Assembly (NCBI GenBank): GCA_023403475.1
Contig: JAEYEL010000172.1
Span: 1-47,937 of the forward strand
Direction: 5' to 3'
DNA: 47,937 nucleotides
Origin: Actinomycetes bacterium
Lineage (GTDB): Bacteria > Actinomycetota > Coriobacteriia > Coriobacteriales > Eggerthellaceae
Position 1 is the stretch's first letter. The number at the start of each line of letters is the position of its first letter. Made by a program: the position numbers and the translations under genes. Below the pieces are notes generated by a model that ran no database searches, was not told the origin of the DNA, and worked only from the letters and a program-made list of their open reading frames with translations. Positions 15,410-23,669 of this stretch are shown here, piece by piece.

Positions 15410-16915
15410 ATGCTCGACTACCTGCTTCCCCGTTACAAAGTGCTGCGCGATTCCGACCTGTGCGTGCAGTGCGGCGTGTGCGAACGATCTTGCGCAAACG
15501 AAGTCCATCATGTTGACGATGAGTTGGGTCGTGTGGTCGCCAACCATGCGAAGTGCGTAAACTGCCGGCGCTGCGTGGTCATGTGCCCTACGCACGCACT
15601 TTCTATTACGAACTGGCCCCAAGTGGGCAACGGCTCGTCGAACTGGACACTTCCCTATATGCAAGACATTGCAAAGCAGTCGCAGACCGGCGCGGTGCTG
15701 CTCGCCTCTATGGGAAATCCCGATCCGTATCCTATTTACTGGGATCACTTGCTGCTGAACGCAAGCCAGGTTACCAATCCTTCCATCGACCCTTTGCGCG
15801 AGCCTATGGAAACACGGGTATTTCTGGGCAGCCGTCCCGATGTGCTCAAGGTGAACGAACGCGAGCGCAAGGTGGTTACGCCCATTCCGCCGCAGATCAA
15901 ACTTGATGTTCCGCTTATGTTTTCTGCCATGAGCTTCGGATCCATTTCGTTGAACGCTCAAAAGTCGCTCGCTATGGCGGCAAGCGAGCTGGGAACCTAC
16001 TTCAACACGGGAGAGGGCGGCTTGCATCGCGATCTCGAACCTTATGCCGATCACGCTATCGTGCAGGTGGCGTCCGGGCGTTTCGGGGTTGACCCTCACT
16101 ACCTGAACGCCGGTGCGGCCATCGAGATCAAAATAGGACAGGGCGCCAAGCCCGGTATCGGCGGGCACCTTCCTGGTGAGAAGATCAATGAGGAAGTGTC
16201 GCGCACGCGCATGATTCCGCAGGGTACAGATGCCATCTCGCCTGCTCCCCATCACGACATCTACTCTATCGAGGACCTGCGCCAGCTCATCTTCTCGTTA
16301 AAGGAGGCAACGCACTACACCAAGCCCGTTGCCGTCAAGATAGCGGCCGTGCACAACGCAGCGGCCATTGCAAGCGGCATGGCGCGCGCCGGTGCCGACA
16401 TCATCGTGCTCGACGGTTTTCGCGGGGGCACGGGCGCCGCGCCCAAGCGCATTCGCGACAACGTGGGCATTCCCATCGAACTGGCGCTTGCCGCAGTCGA
16501 TCAGCGTTTGCGCGACGAGGGCATTCGCTCGACCGTGAGCTTGGTGGCCGCCGGTTCCATCCGCAGCTCGGCCGACGTGGTGCGTGCGGTGGCCTTGGGA
16601 GCCGATGCCGTGTACTGCGCTTCCGCCGCGCTCATCGCCATGGGCTGCCATCAGTGCCAGGACTGTTCGAGCGGCAAGTGCAACTGGGGCATAGCCACGC
16701 AGAAGTCCGAGCTGGTGCGCCGCCTGAACCCCGAGATAGCCGCCGAGCGTGTGGTCAACTTGGTGCACGCGTGGAATCACGAGATACAGGAGATGATGGG
16801 CGGCATGGGCATCAACGCTATCGACAGCTTGCGCGGCAACCGCCTTATGCTGCGCGGCGTGGGGCTGAACGAAAAGGAACTTGAGATCCTCGGCGTGAAA
16901 TACGCGGGAGAGTGA
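15410..16915 (+). CDS. glutamate synthase, FMN-binding catalytic subunit with N-terminal ferredoxin domain
   Basis: Makes glutamate from 2-oxoglutarate and glutamine-derived ammonia. 501 aa, the compact archaeal/GltB-core form. The N-terminus holds a two-cluster ferredoxin domain (CVQCGVCERSC, CVNCRRCVVMC). The FMN barrel follows with MSFGSISLNAQKSLAMAA, NTGEGGLH, KIGQGAKPGIGGHLPG, the catalytic-loop SPAPHHDIYSIEDL and GGTGAAPKRI. A cysteine cluster near the C-terminus (GCHQCQDCSSGKC) probably binds the [3Fe-4S]/[4Fe-4S] centre. GGAAGGAGG lies ahead of the ATG at 15410, at the upstream gene's stop. Electrons presumably arrive from the FeS and FAD subunits encoded downstream. Confidence 0.93.
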   Translation: MLDYLLPRYKVLRDSDLCVQCGVCERSCANEVHHVDDELGRVVANHAKCVNCRRCVVMCPTHALSITNWPQVGNGSSNWTLPYMQDIAKQSQTGAVLLASMGNPDPYPIYWDHLLLNASQVTNPSIDPLREPMETRVFLGSRPDVLKVNERERKVVTPIPPQIKLDVPLMFSAMSFGSISLNAQKSLAMAASELGTYFNTGEGGLHRDLEPYADHAIVQVASGRFGVDPHYLNAGAAIEIKIGQGAKPGIGGHLPGEKINEEVSRTRMIPQGTDAISPAPHHDIYSIEDLRQLIFSLKEATHYTKPVAVKIAAVHNAAAIASGMARAGADIIVLDGFRGGTGAAPKRIRDNVGIPIELALAAVDQRLRDEGIRSTVSLVAAGSIRSSADVVRAVALGADAVYCASAALIAMGCHQCQDCSSGKCNWGIATQKSELVRRLNPEIAAERVVNLVHAWNHEIQEMMGGMGINAIDSLRGNRLMLRGVGLNEKELEILGVKYAGE

Positions 16916-16919
16916 TGAC

Positions 16920-17384
16920 ATGAAGAGGATTTACGCTATAGAGGCATGGTGCATCGACTGCAAGCGCTGCGAAGTGGCATGCAAGACGTTCCACTCGAAG
17001 AGCAAAGACACGGTGAAGGCGTTTACGGTGGAATTCCCCGTGCCTCAGAACCGCGTGCGCGTCGAAGGGGGCAAGCAGCTTTCCCTTGCGGTGAACTGCC
17101 GGCATTGCGAACATCCCAAATGCGTCGAGGGATGCATTTCAGGGGCTATGCGGAAGGATCCGGTGACGGGCGTCGTTACTTCCGATCCCGAAAAATGCGT
17201 CGGATGTCGCACGTGCGTTTCAATGTGCCCGTTCGGCGCCGTGCGCATTGAAGAGGTGGTCGAGAAGGGAATCGCGTACAAGTGCGACCTGTGCGGCGAC
17301 GGCGCCGGGCAGCCGGGTGAGCCGAGCTGCGTGGCGGCATGCCCCAACCGGGCGCTCATCTACGTGGAAAGCGAGGGCTGCTAA
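16920..17384 (+). CDS. 4x[4Fe-4S] ferredoxin-type electron-transfer subunit
   Basis: 154 aa of the HycB/DmsB-like group. Four cysteine motifs for four [4Fe-4S] clusters are present: CIDCKRCEVAC, CRHCEHPKCVEGC, CVGCRTCVSMCP and CDLC...CVAACP. It starts 5 bp after the glutamate synthase stop and ends 1 bp before the FAD subunit, so it is almost certainly translated with them. The likely role is an electron wire between the flavin oxidoreductase (or external ferredoxin) and the FMN subunit. Confidence 0.9.
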   Translation: MKRIYAIEAWCIDCKRCEVACKTFHSKSKDTVKAFTVEFPVPQNRVRVEGGKQLSLAVNCRHCEHPKCVEGCISGAMRKDPVTGVVTSDPEKCVGCRTCVSMCPFGAVRIEEVVEKGIAYKCDLCGDGAGQPGEPSCVAACPNRALIYVESEGC

Positions 17385-17385
17385 C

Positions 17386-18744
17386 ATGGCAACGCACAGG
17401 TCGGACTACCTTATCGTCGGCAATTCCGCAGCGGGTGTGACGGCGGCGGAGCATATTCGCGCAACCGATGCGGATGCGTCCATCACTATTCTGAGCCGCG
17501 AGCCTTACGCCGTGTACGGGCGCCCGCTCATTTCATATCTCATCGAAGGTAAAACCACCGAAGACTGCATTGGCTTCAAAGATGCGAATTTCTACGAAAA
17601 GGAGCGCATAGAGGCGTTTTTGGGCCCGGACTACGAGGTCGTTGGGCTCGATGCGCCTGCGCACGAGGCCGTGCTGGCCAGCGGCGATGTCGTTAGGTAC
17701 GGAAAATGCTTGCTGGCAACAGGCAGCATCCCGTTCGTTCCCCCTATCAAGGGTCTGGCGGGCAAAACGAACGTGTATGCATTCATGACCCTTGACGATG
17801 CGAAAGCGGTTTGGCGGGCGACGGTTGAGGCTACGGAAGCGGCGCATGCCGCCGGAAGGGCGAGCCGTATCGTCGTCATCGGCGCCGGCCTTATCGGCTT
17901 GAAAGCGGCCGAGGCTCTTTCCCATCATGCCGACAACGTGCTCGTGCTCGAGCTTGCGCCGCGCATTCTGCCCGCCGTGCTCGATGCGCAAGGTGCAGCG
18001 GTGCTGCAATCGTTGCTTTCCGCTCACGGCATTACCTGCATGCCGGGCACCTCTGCCGACGAGCTTCTGGGCGAAGGCGACGTTATTACCGGTGCACGGC
18101 TTACCAACGGCGATGTGGTCGAATGCGATTTGGTCGTTGCCGCCGTTGGGGTGAGGCCGAATTCGGCGCTTGCCGTGTCTGCCGGTGCGCAGCAGGGAAG
18201 GGGATTGGTGTGCGGGTCTGATCTGCAAACGAGCCTTCCCGACGTGTACGCGGCGGGAGATGTGGTGCAGGTGACCGACTTGCTCGACGGTGCGCAGCGC
18301 CCGCTCGCCTTGTGGCCTAACGCGCTGCACCAAGGGAAGCTTGCCGGTCTGCATATGGCCGGGGCACCGGATGTCGAACCTTACGAGGGCGCCTTTGCGG
18401 TGAATGCGGTCGATTTCTTCGAAGCGTCGCTCCTCACGGCGGGTATTATCAACCCTGCGGAAGACGGCGGTTTCGAGGTCGACGTGCGTGCCGAAGGGAC
18501 GCGGTATGCGAAATTCGTCAAACGCGACGGCCTTCTTGTCGGGTACATCCTGCTCAACCGACCTCAGAACGCGGGCATCTACACGTCGCTCATCGAGCAG
18601 CGCGTTCCGCTCGACACGCTTGAGGACGATGTGTTCGGCGAAGCTCCGGTCAACCTCGACTTTCCGCAGGATGTGCGATGGGCGCGCCTGCATAAATGCT
18701 ACCCGCTCGACCGGGACAAGCGCGGCTGGAAGGAGCGTGCGTAA
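17386..18744 (+). CDS. FAD-dependent NAD(P)H oxidoreductase subunit of glutamate synthase
   Basis: 452 aa, two-dinucleotide-binding-fold flavoprotein of the NADH oxidase/nitrite reductase large subunit-like family. The FAD-binding N-terminus reads YLIVGNSAAGVTAAEHIR, the NAD(P)H fold IVVIGAGLIGLKAAEAL, and the second FAD contact DVYAAGDV. The start at 17386 is set by the preceding gene's stop (the frame stays open upstream to 17248, overlapping it). No redox-active CxxC typical of disulfide reductases is seen. It replaces the GltD small subunit of bacterial enzymes and may feed reducing power from a pyridine nucleotide. Confidence 0.88.
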   Translation: MATHRSDYLIVGNSAAGVTAAEHIRATDADASITILSREPYAVYGRPLISYLIEGKTTEDCIGFKDANFYEKERIEAFLGPDYEVVGLDAPAHEAVLASGDVVRYGKCLLATGSIPFVPPIKGLAGKTNVYAFMTLDDAKAVWRATVEATEAAHAAGRASRIVVIGAGLIGLKAAEALSHHADNVLVLELAPRILPAVLDAQGAAVLQSLLSAHGITCMPGTSADELLGEGDVITGARLTNGDVVECDLVVAAVGVRPNSALAVSAGAQQGRGLVCGSDLQTSLPDVYAAGDVVQVTDLLDGAQRPLALWPNALHQGKLAGLHMAGAPDVEPYEGAFAVNAVDFFEASLLTAGIINPAEDGGFEVDVRAEGTRYAKFVKRDGLLVGYILLNRPQNAGIYTSLIEQRVPLDTLEDDVFGEAPVNLDFPQDVRWARLHKCYPLDRDKRGWKERA

Positions 18745-18747
18745 GCC

Positions 18748-19476
18748 ATGGAATCAAAAGTAACCGTGTCGCTGGGAACGGCGCACTTCAAGGAAGCGAA
18801 CGAGAAGGTTCGCGCGGCGCTTGACGATGCCAGCGCAGTCGAGCTGCACGACGTATACGCCCAGCGCTATCTTGGGTGCGCTATGCCTCGGGGAAAGCGC
18901 CTTGAAATTCACGGCGTTCCCGGCAACGACATGGCATGCTATATGGACGGTGGCGAGATAGAGGTGTTCGGCAACGCCCAAGACCAAATAGGCAACACCA
19001 TGAACGACGGCTCCGTTGTGATCCACGGTCGTGTCGGCGACGCCGCAGGCTATGCCATGCGCGGCGGTCGAATTCTCGTGCGCGACGGGTGCGGCTGGCG
19101 CGTGGGTATCCACATGAAGCAGTACGAAGGGAAATGCCCCGAAATCGTCATCGGCGGCGATGCCGGCAGCTTTCTCGGGGAATACATGGCCGGCGGCATC
19201 ATCGTTCTTCTGGGTTGCCCTGGCGCTTATCTGGCCACGGGCATGCACGGCGGCGCTATCTTCCTCAAGCACCAACTTGCACCTGAAGACGTGCCTTGCG
19301 GCCTTGTGCAGCATTCTGTCGAGCCCGAAGACAGGGATGCGCTCGCGCCCCTTCTCAAGGCATACAACCAGGCGTTTTCGGGGGAGATTCCTCGGCTCGT
19401 CGACGAGACCGGCCAAGGCTTCTACTGCCTTCGCCCTGCTTCTTCGCGCCCTTACGCCAGTATGTACGCCAACTAG
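18748..19476 (+). CDS. glutamate synthase GXGXG-domain subunit
   Basis: 242 aa. It corresponds to the C-terminal beta-helix (GXGXG) domain of classical GltB and is encoded separately, as in archaea. Repeats of the helix are visible (GNAQDQIGNTMNDGSVVIHG, GDAAGYAMRGG, GDAGSFLGEYMAGG, GCPGAYLATGMHGG). The domain has a structural role in holding glutaminase and synthase domains together. It begins 3 bp after the FAD gene and closes the operon, before a hairpin. Confidence 0.9.
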   Translation: MESKVTVSLGTAHFKEANEKVRAALDDASAVELHDVYAQRYLGCAMPRGKRLEIHGVPGNDMACYMDGGEIEVFGNAQDQIGNTMNDGSVVIHGRVGDAAGYAMRGGRILVRDGCGWRVGIHMKQYEGKCPEIVIGGDAGSFLGEYMAGGIIVLLGCPGAYLATGMHGGAIFLKHQLAPEDVPCGLVQHSVEPEDRDALAPLLKAYNQAFSGEIPRLVDETGQGFYCLRPASSRPYASMYAN

Positions 19477-19485
19477 CCCATCCCC

Positions 19486-19513
19486 GGCGGCTCCGGCACT
19501 TTCCGGAGCCGCC
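19486..19513 (+). terminator. hairpin after glutamate synthase operon
   Basis: Perfect 11-bp stem (19486-19496 with 19503-19513), 6-nt loop, 9 bp after the stop codon, followed by pyrimidines CTCTTCC rather than a clean T run. Confidence 0.65.
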
Positions 19514-19679
19514 CTCTTCCTAACCGTTCGGCGCCGACTCGCCGCTTTCAAGAGTGCGGCATTCACCCCTCCAAGCTCTCAGCGACGGCGCTTAGCCTTC
19601 CTTTCTCCATGTTCCGTATTGCCAGCGAGCGTTTTCCTACAGTGAAACTGCGCTCGATACCGGATTCGGCTGTCATTGG

Positions 19680-20072
19680 GTGGCTCTCAATGCTCGCGCC
19701 TATCGTGAAGCGCAAAGCGCGTCGTTGCGGAACCTGCTAGAATACGTGGACAGGGGGAAGGTGGGCGACGATCCCCTTGTTCGCCTTATAGCGAAGCGGG
19801 TGGACGACGCCAACAAGGATAGGAAGTGGGTGAGGAAAGTGTTTTCCGGACTCAGCGCTGAAGAGGATGCATGGATGCAGGCGAGAATCGCCAGACGCGA
19901 GGGCATGGCCGAGGGCATGGAGAAGGGCATGGAGGAAGGTGCTGCTCAAGAGCGGATTCGCTATGGTAAGCTTGTTGCGAGGTTGCTTTCCGACGGGCGT
20001 ACGGACGATCTTTCGGCTGCAGCCTCGGACTCTGGGCTTCTCGCGCGGTTGTACGAGGAGCACGGTCTCTAA
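19680..20072 (+). pseudogene. truncated Rpn-family (PD-(D/E)xK recombination-promoting nuclease) gene, C-terminal part
   Basis: 130 codons matching the C-terminal half of Rpn/transposase-like proteins common in this class: ALNARAYREAQSASLRNLLE, DRKWVRKVFSGLSAEEDAWM, a charged REGMAEGMEKGMEEG helix and a final SGLLARLYEEHGL. The nuclease domain that should precede it is absent; upstream the frame runs back only to a TAG at 19593 and no start with a ribosome site is seen (GTG at 19680 is arbitrary). Rpn genes are often present as broken copies; this one probably is not functional. The tail sits in a spacer between two operons. Confidence 0.65.
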
Positions 20073-20289
20073 CCCTTGCTTGTAACGGGGGCTGCCCGCC
20101 GTCTTTTTTTGCGGAACGCGCGAAGCCTGCGGAAACATGCAGAACGTGTCGGTTTGTTTATGGTTGCGCCGCACTTGCGAAAAATTGCCGCGACGACGTG
20201 CTACCATGTGCAGAAACACGAGGGCGCGTCGGCTGTGCGAATAGCATTCGGCGGCGCGTCGAACCTTGTCACGCTAGGAGCACGCATAC

Positions 20290-21555
20290 ATGCCCCCTAT
20301 AAGCAGTGCGCAGCCTGCGCGCGAAAGCAACATCGAAGCGATTGCGGAATACTTTGAAAGCGGATGCACGCCCGCGCAAGGGGCGGTGGGCATCGAGCTT
20401 GAGCACACCGTCGTGCACGACGATCTTGCCCCTGTGACCTACAGCGAGCCGTACGGTGTCCAGTGGATTTTGCGTCAGCTGCAAGAAGAGTACCCTCAGG
20501 CAACTCTCGACGCGCAGGGAGATCTTCTGGGCGTGGCGCGACCTTGCGAGGCTGTCACGCTGGAACCTGCCGCCCAGCTGGAGCTTTCGGCGGGGCCTTT
20601 CACCAGCCTTGCCGATGCCGAAACCACGTTCCAAGCGTTTGAGAGCACGCTCGAAAGCGTGCTCGGCCCGCAAGGCGAACGTGCCCTTGCCATAGGGTAT
20701 CACCCCACGGCGAAGGCCGAGAGCATGGAACTCATTCCGAAGCGCCGCTATAGGTTCATGAACCTGTATCTGGGAAACATCGGCGCATACGGCCTTTGCA
20801 TGATGCGGGGAAGTGCATCCACCCAGGTCTCCATCGACTATTCGTCGCCTGCCGACTGTCTGCGAAAGCTCCGCATCGCATACGCCCTTGTTCCGCTGCT
20901 CTCGCTTCTGTGCGACAACGCTCCCGTTTTCGAGGGCGCACCGCGCACGCACAAGCTGGTGCGCACGCAGATTTGGCGACATTGCGACCCCGATCGCTGC
21001 GGTCTGGTGCCCGGCGTGATGGAAGACGGCTTCAGTTTCCGCGATTATGCGGAATACATTCTCGATGCGCCCGCTATTCTCGCACCTTGCGCGAAGGAGG
21101 AGTGGTGTTATACCGAGCGCACCTTCGGCGAGATATATGCCGAGCGCACCATGACGCGCGCCGAGGTGGAGCACGCCGTGTCCATGTTCTTCAACGACGT
21201 GCGCCTGAAAACCTACATCGAGATTCGCCCCGCCGACGCTATGCCCGTCCCCTACGTCATCGCATACGCTGCGCTCGTAAAAGGCCTGTTTTACCGTGCG
21301 GAAAATCTCGATGCGCTCGACGCGCTGTTCGCGCAGGTTTCCGAAGCGGACGTTGAGCAGGCGAAAACCGCTCTCATGGCGCAAGGGTACCATGCGACGG
21401 TGTACGGTCGTTCCGTTGCCGAGTTGATGGACGGTGTGGTCTCGCTCGCAGAAGGCGGCCTTGATGCAGAGGAGCGCCCCTATCTGCGGCCCCTTGCCGA
21501 TCTGGCCTCCGCCCGCGAAACGCTGGCCGACAGAGGTTTTTCCGGTCTTGATTGA
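20290..21555 (+). CDS. gshA: glutamate-cysteine ligase, GCS2 family
   Basis: Condenses glutamate and cysteine with ATP to gamma-glutamylcysteine. 421 aa with GCS2-type features: an early VGIELEHTVV metal/substrate motif, LEPAAQLELSAGP, then CMMRGSASTQVSIDYSSP (nucleotide/cysteine pocket) and IEIRPADAMPVPY. AGGAG lies ahead of the ATG. No gshB is nearby, so the product may be used as a low-molecular-weight thiol itself or by an unlinked gene. The symbol is by function; actinobacterial EgtA-like ligases are related. The 217-bp upstream spacer holds a weak hairpin with seven T at 20104-20110 and no supported gene. Confidence 0.85.
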   Translation: MPPISSAQPARESNIEAIAEYFESGCTPAQGAVGIELEHTVVHDDLAPVTYSEPYGVQWILRQLQEEYPQATLDAQGDLLGVARPCEAVTLEPAAQLELSAGPFTSLADAETTFQAFESTLESVLGPQGERALAIGYHPTAKAESMELIPKRRYRFMNLYLGNIGAYGLCMMRGSASTQVSIDYSSPADCLRKLRIAYALVPLLSLLCDNAPVFEGAPRTHKLVRTQIWRHCDPDRCGLVPGVMEDGFSFRDYAEYILDAPAILAPCAKEEWCYTERTFGEIYAERTMTRAEVEHAVSMFFNDVRLKTYIEIRPADAMPVPYVIAYAALVKGLFYRAENLDALDALFAQVSEADVEQAKTALMAQGYHATVYGRSVAELMDGVVSLAEGGLDAEERPYLRPLADLASARETLADRGFSGLD

Positions 21556-21779
21556 ATTTGCAAGCCAGACGTCTGTTCAGCTTGATCTTGCACCAAGGCA
21601 GTTTCTTTTTGCGGTCGGACAAGGCCTTTCTCACTGTCTCTCAGCTGCGTTTCAGCCATTTTTCGGCCACGCGTGACTTATGGCAACTTGAAGCAGGTTT
21701 GCCTGTGCGGGCGGGCGCACGAGCGCGGTTCGTATAGACTGACCGCACTTGCGTTTCTATCGAGAGGAGCTTGACGTTC

Positions 21780-22205
21780 ATGAGCAACGAAGGCAAGAAG
21801 GTAAAGTGCCACTACACCGGCACGCTTGACGACGGCACGAAGTTCGATTCGTCGTACGATCGCGACGAGCCCATAGAGTTCACCTGCATGGCCGGCATGA
21901 TGATTCCCGGTTTTGACGCCGCGGTGAAGGACATGGAGCTTGGTGAGACGAAGCAGGTGCACATTCCCGCCGCCGACGCCTACGGCGAGCGCGACGAGGG
22001 CATGATACAGAAGGTGCCCGTCTCCCAGATTCCCAACGGGGACAAGCTGCCTGTAGGCCAGACTATCTACATGAACGGACCGGCCGGCCCGTTCCCGGTG
22101 TTCGTCGCCGCCATCGAAGACGGCATCGTCACCTTCGACATGAACCATGAGCTTGCCGGCAAAGACCTCAACTTCGAAATCACCCTCGTAGAGGTTTCCG
22201 ACTAA
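21780..22205 (+). CDS. FKBP-type peptidyl-prolyl cis-trans isomerase (SlyD-like)
   Basis: 141 aa cytosolic protein. The FKBP half-domains are split by an insert-in-flap, as in SlyD: VKCHYTGTLDDGTKFDSSYD, GMMIPGFDAAVKDMELGETK, then the flap domain (AYGERDEGMIQKVPVSQIPN) and DMNHELAGKDLNFEITLVEV. It lacks the histidine-rich metal tail of E. coli SlyD. Accelerates proline isomerisation in folding. The ATG at 21780 follows GAGAGGAGC; a TATAGA at 21733-21738 may be its -10. Monocistronic. Confidence 0.92.
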   Translation: MSNEGKKVKCHYTGTLDDGTKFDSSYDRDEPIEFTCMAGMMIPGFDAAVKDMELGETKQVHIPAADAYGERDEGMIQKVPVSQIPNGDKLPVGQTIYMNGPAGPFPVFVAAIEDGIVTFDMNHELAGKDLNFEITLVEVSD

Positions 22206-22288
22206 ACAACCGCTGCCCCATTGTTCGCGAGGCGAATCCTAAGGAAGGCTTCCCTTTCGTGCCTTGTCTCGCATTTTCCGCATTTTTT

Positions 22289-22330
22289 ATCATGCCAATC
22301 GCGCCAATCAGCTGGCGTGGTTGGCATGAT
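22289..22330. repeat. nested inverted repeat (possible operator) ahead of arg cluster
   Basis: ATCATGCCAA (22289-22298) is perfectly inverted as TTGGCATGAT (22321-22330); the interior adds CGCCA/TGGCG. The T run lies before the first arm, not after the second, so it is not a good terminator. It may be a regulator-binding site for the small ORF or the arg genes. Confidence 0.5.
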
Positions 22331-22364
22331 TTGTGCGATAATTGACGCGCTGGAGAAAGGCTCA

Positions 22365-22454
22365 ATGGAGGTTGCCGCTTTTGGCGCCGCTTTCGGTGCT
22401 TTCACTGTAACTATTTTGTTTCCAGCCTTGCAAAACCTTGTTACCTTTCATTAG
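22365..22454 (+). CDS. candidate small membrane peptide (29 aa)
   Basis: ATG at 22365 is preceded by GGAGAAAGG, an excellent ribosome binding site, and opens a 29-codon frame made almost wholly of small and hydrophobic residues (AAFGAAFGAFTVTILF), enough for one transmembrane helix. It lies between the inverted repeat and argC. In-frame extension to 22326 is possible. Could be a leader peptide or a toxin-like peptide. No homologue is known to me. Confidence 0.35.
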   Translation: MEVAAFGAAFGAFTVTILFPALQNLVTFH

Positions 22455-22530
22455 GATGAAAACTCACTGTGTTTACGCGTCGCGAGAGGCGCGGTGGCAG
22501 CATCGGGTGGCGTGTGCGCACGGCAGCGCG

Positions 22531-22570
22531 CACGAAACACGAAACGCGAAACGAGAAACGAGGAACGAGG
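22531..22570. repeat. CGAAAC-type microrepeat before argC
   Basis: Five imperfect copies of (A)CGAAAC / CGAGAAACG / CGAGGAACG run directly up to the argC ribosome binding region. Purine-rich and slippage-prone. Confidence 0.5.
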
Positions 22571-22576
22571 TTTGTC

Positions 22577-23644
22577 ATGCAGTTGAAGGCGGGCGTGGTC
22601 GGGGCGGCTGGCTTTGCGGGAGCGGAGCTTGCGCGTCTGCTTCTGCGCCATCCTGCGTTCGAGCTTGCGGCCATCACGTCTAACGCTTATGCCGGCATAC
22701 CGCTTGCGCGGGTGTACCCGGCGTTTGCCGGCATTACCGATCTCGCGTTTTCCCCTAACGGCGAAGACGCGCTTTCGGGCTGCGACATCGTGTTTTTGGC
22801 CGTTCCCCATACGGCGGCGCTTGCCTTGGCTCCCGGTTTGCTCGCGGCGGGAAAGACCGTCATCGACCTTTCGGCCGACTTCCGCCTGAAGGATCCGGCT
22901 GTCTACGAAGCGTGGTACAACACGCCCCATACAGCGCCTCACCTGCTTACGCGCGCGGCGTTCGGCCTGCCCGAACTCACAGGCGACGAGCTTGCCCGCG
23001 CCGCAGCCGACCGTGCGGCGGGAAAGCCTGCGCTCGTGGCGTGCGCGGGCTGCTACCCTACGGCTACGTCCCTTGCGGCGGCGCCTGCCCTTCGTCTTGG
23101 GCTTGTCGATGGGTCGTGCCTTGTGGTGGCCGATGCCGTATCGGGCGTGACGGGCGCGGGCAAGAAGGCCACGGAACGCACGCACTTCTGCTTTGCCGAC
23201 GAGAACGTGGAGGCCTACGGCGTAGGCTCGCATCGGCATACGCCCGAAATCGAGCAGATTCTGGGCATTGCGGGTCGCCTGGTGTTCACGCCGCATCTCG
23301 CGCCGGCAAGGCGCGGTCTGCTCTCTACGGTCACCATGCGCGCGGCGCACGGCTCATCTGCTCTTGACACCGAAAGCCTTGTGCGAAGCTATGCGGAATT
23401 CTATCGGGAATCACCGCTTGTTCAGGTGCTTCCCGCAGGTTCGCAGCCGCGCACGGCTTCGGTTGCGGGCACCGCGCGTGCCCAGGTAGGCGTGTGCGCG
23501 GTGCCTGGCGCAAGGGCCATCGTGGCTACCTGCGCCATAGACAACTTGGGAAAAGGCGCCGCCTGCCAGGCGGTTCAGTGCGCGAACATCGTATGCGGCT
23601 TGCCGCAGGAATGCGGCTTGGAAGCCGTCGCCATGCCGGTGTAG
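22577..23644 (+). CDS. argC: N-acetyl-gamma-glutamyl-phosphate reductase
   Basis: Third step of arginine synthesis: NADPH-dependent reduction of N-acetylglutamyl phosphate to the semialdehyde. 355 aa. N-terminal Rossmann motif GVVGAAGFAGAELARLLLRH and the catalytic cysteine in VACAGCYPTATSLAAAP are seen, followed by SGVTGAGKKA and the HRHTPEIEQ segment. The ATG at 22577 is preceded by GAACGAGG. It leads the argC-J-B-D run, with argJ 25 bp downstream. Confidence 0.96.
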   Translation: MQLKAGVVGAAGFAGAELARLLLRHPAFELAAITSNAYAGIPLARVYPAFAGITDLAFSPNGEDALSGCDIVFLAVPHTAALALAPGLLAAGKTVIDLSADFRLKDPAVYEAWYNTPHTAPHLLTRAAFGLPELTGDELARAAADRAAGKPALVACAGCYPTATSLAAAPALRLGLVDGSCLVVADAVSGVTGAGKKATERTHFCFADENVEAYGVGSHRHTPEIEQILGIAGRLVFTPHLAPARRGLLSTVTMRAAHGSSALDTESLVRSYAEFYRESPLVQVLPAGSQPRTASVAGTARAQVGVCAVPGARAIVATCAIDNLGKGAACQAVQCANIVCGLPQECGLEAVAMPV

Positions 23645-23669
23645 ATGCCGGGGAAGGAAGAGATAGGCC

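Noticed and set aside
22322..22337. TTGGCATGATTTGTGC resembling a sigma-54 -24/-12 site (GG-N10-GC)
   Set aside because: It is part of the inverted repeat, and sigma-54 is not expected in Coriobacteriia; match is weak at the flanking bases.
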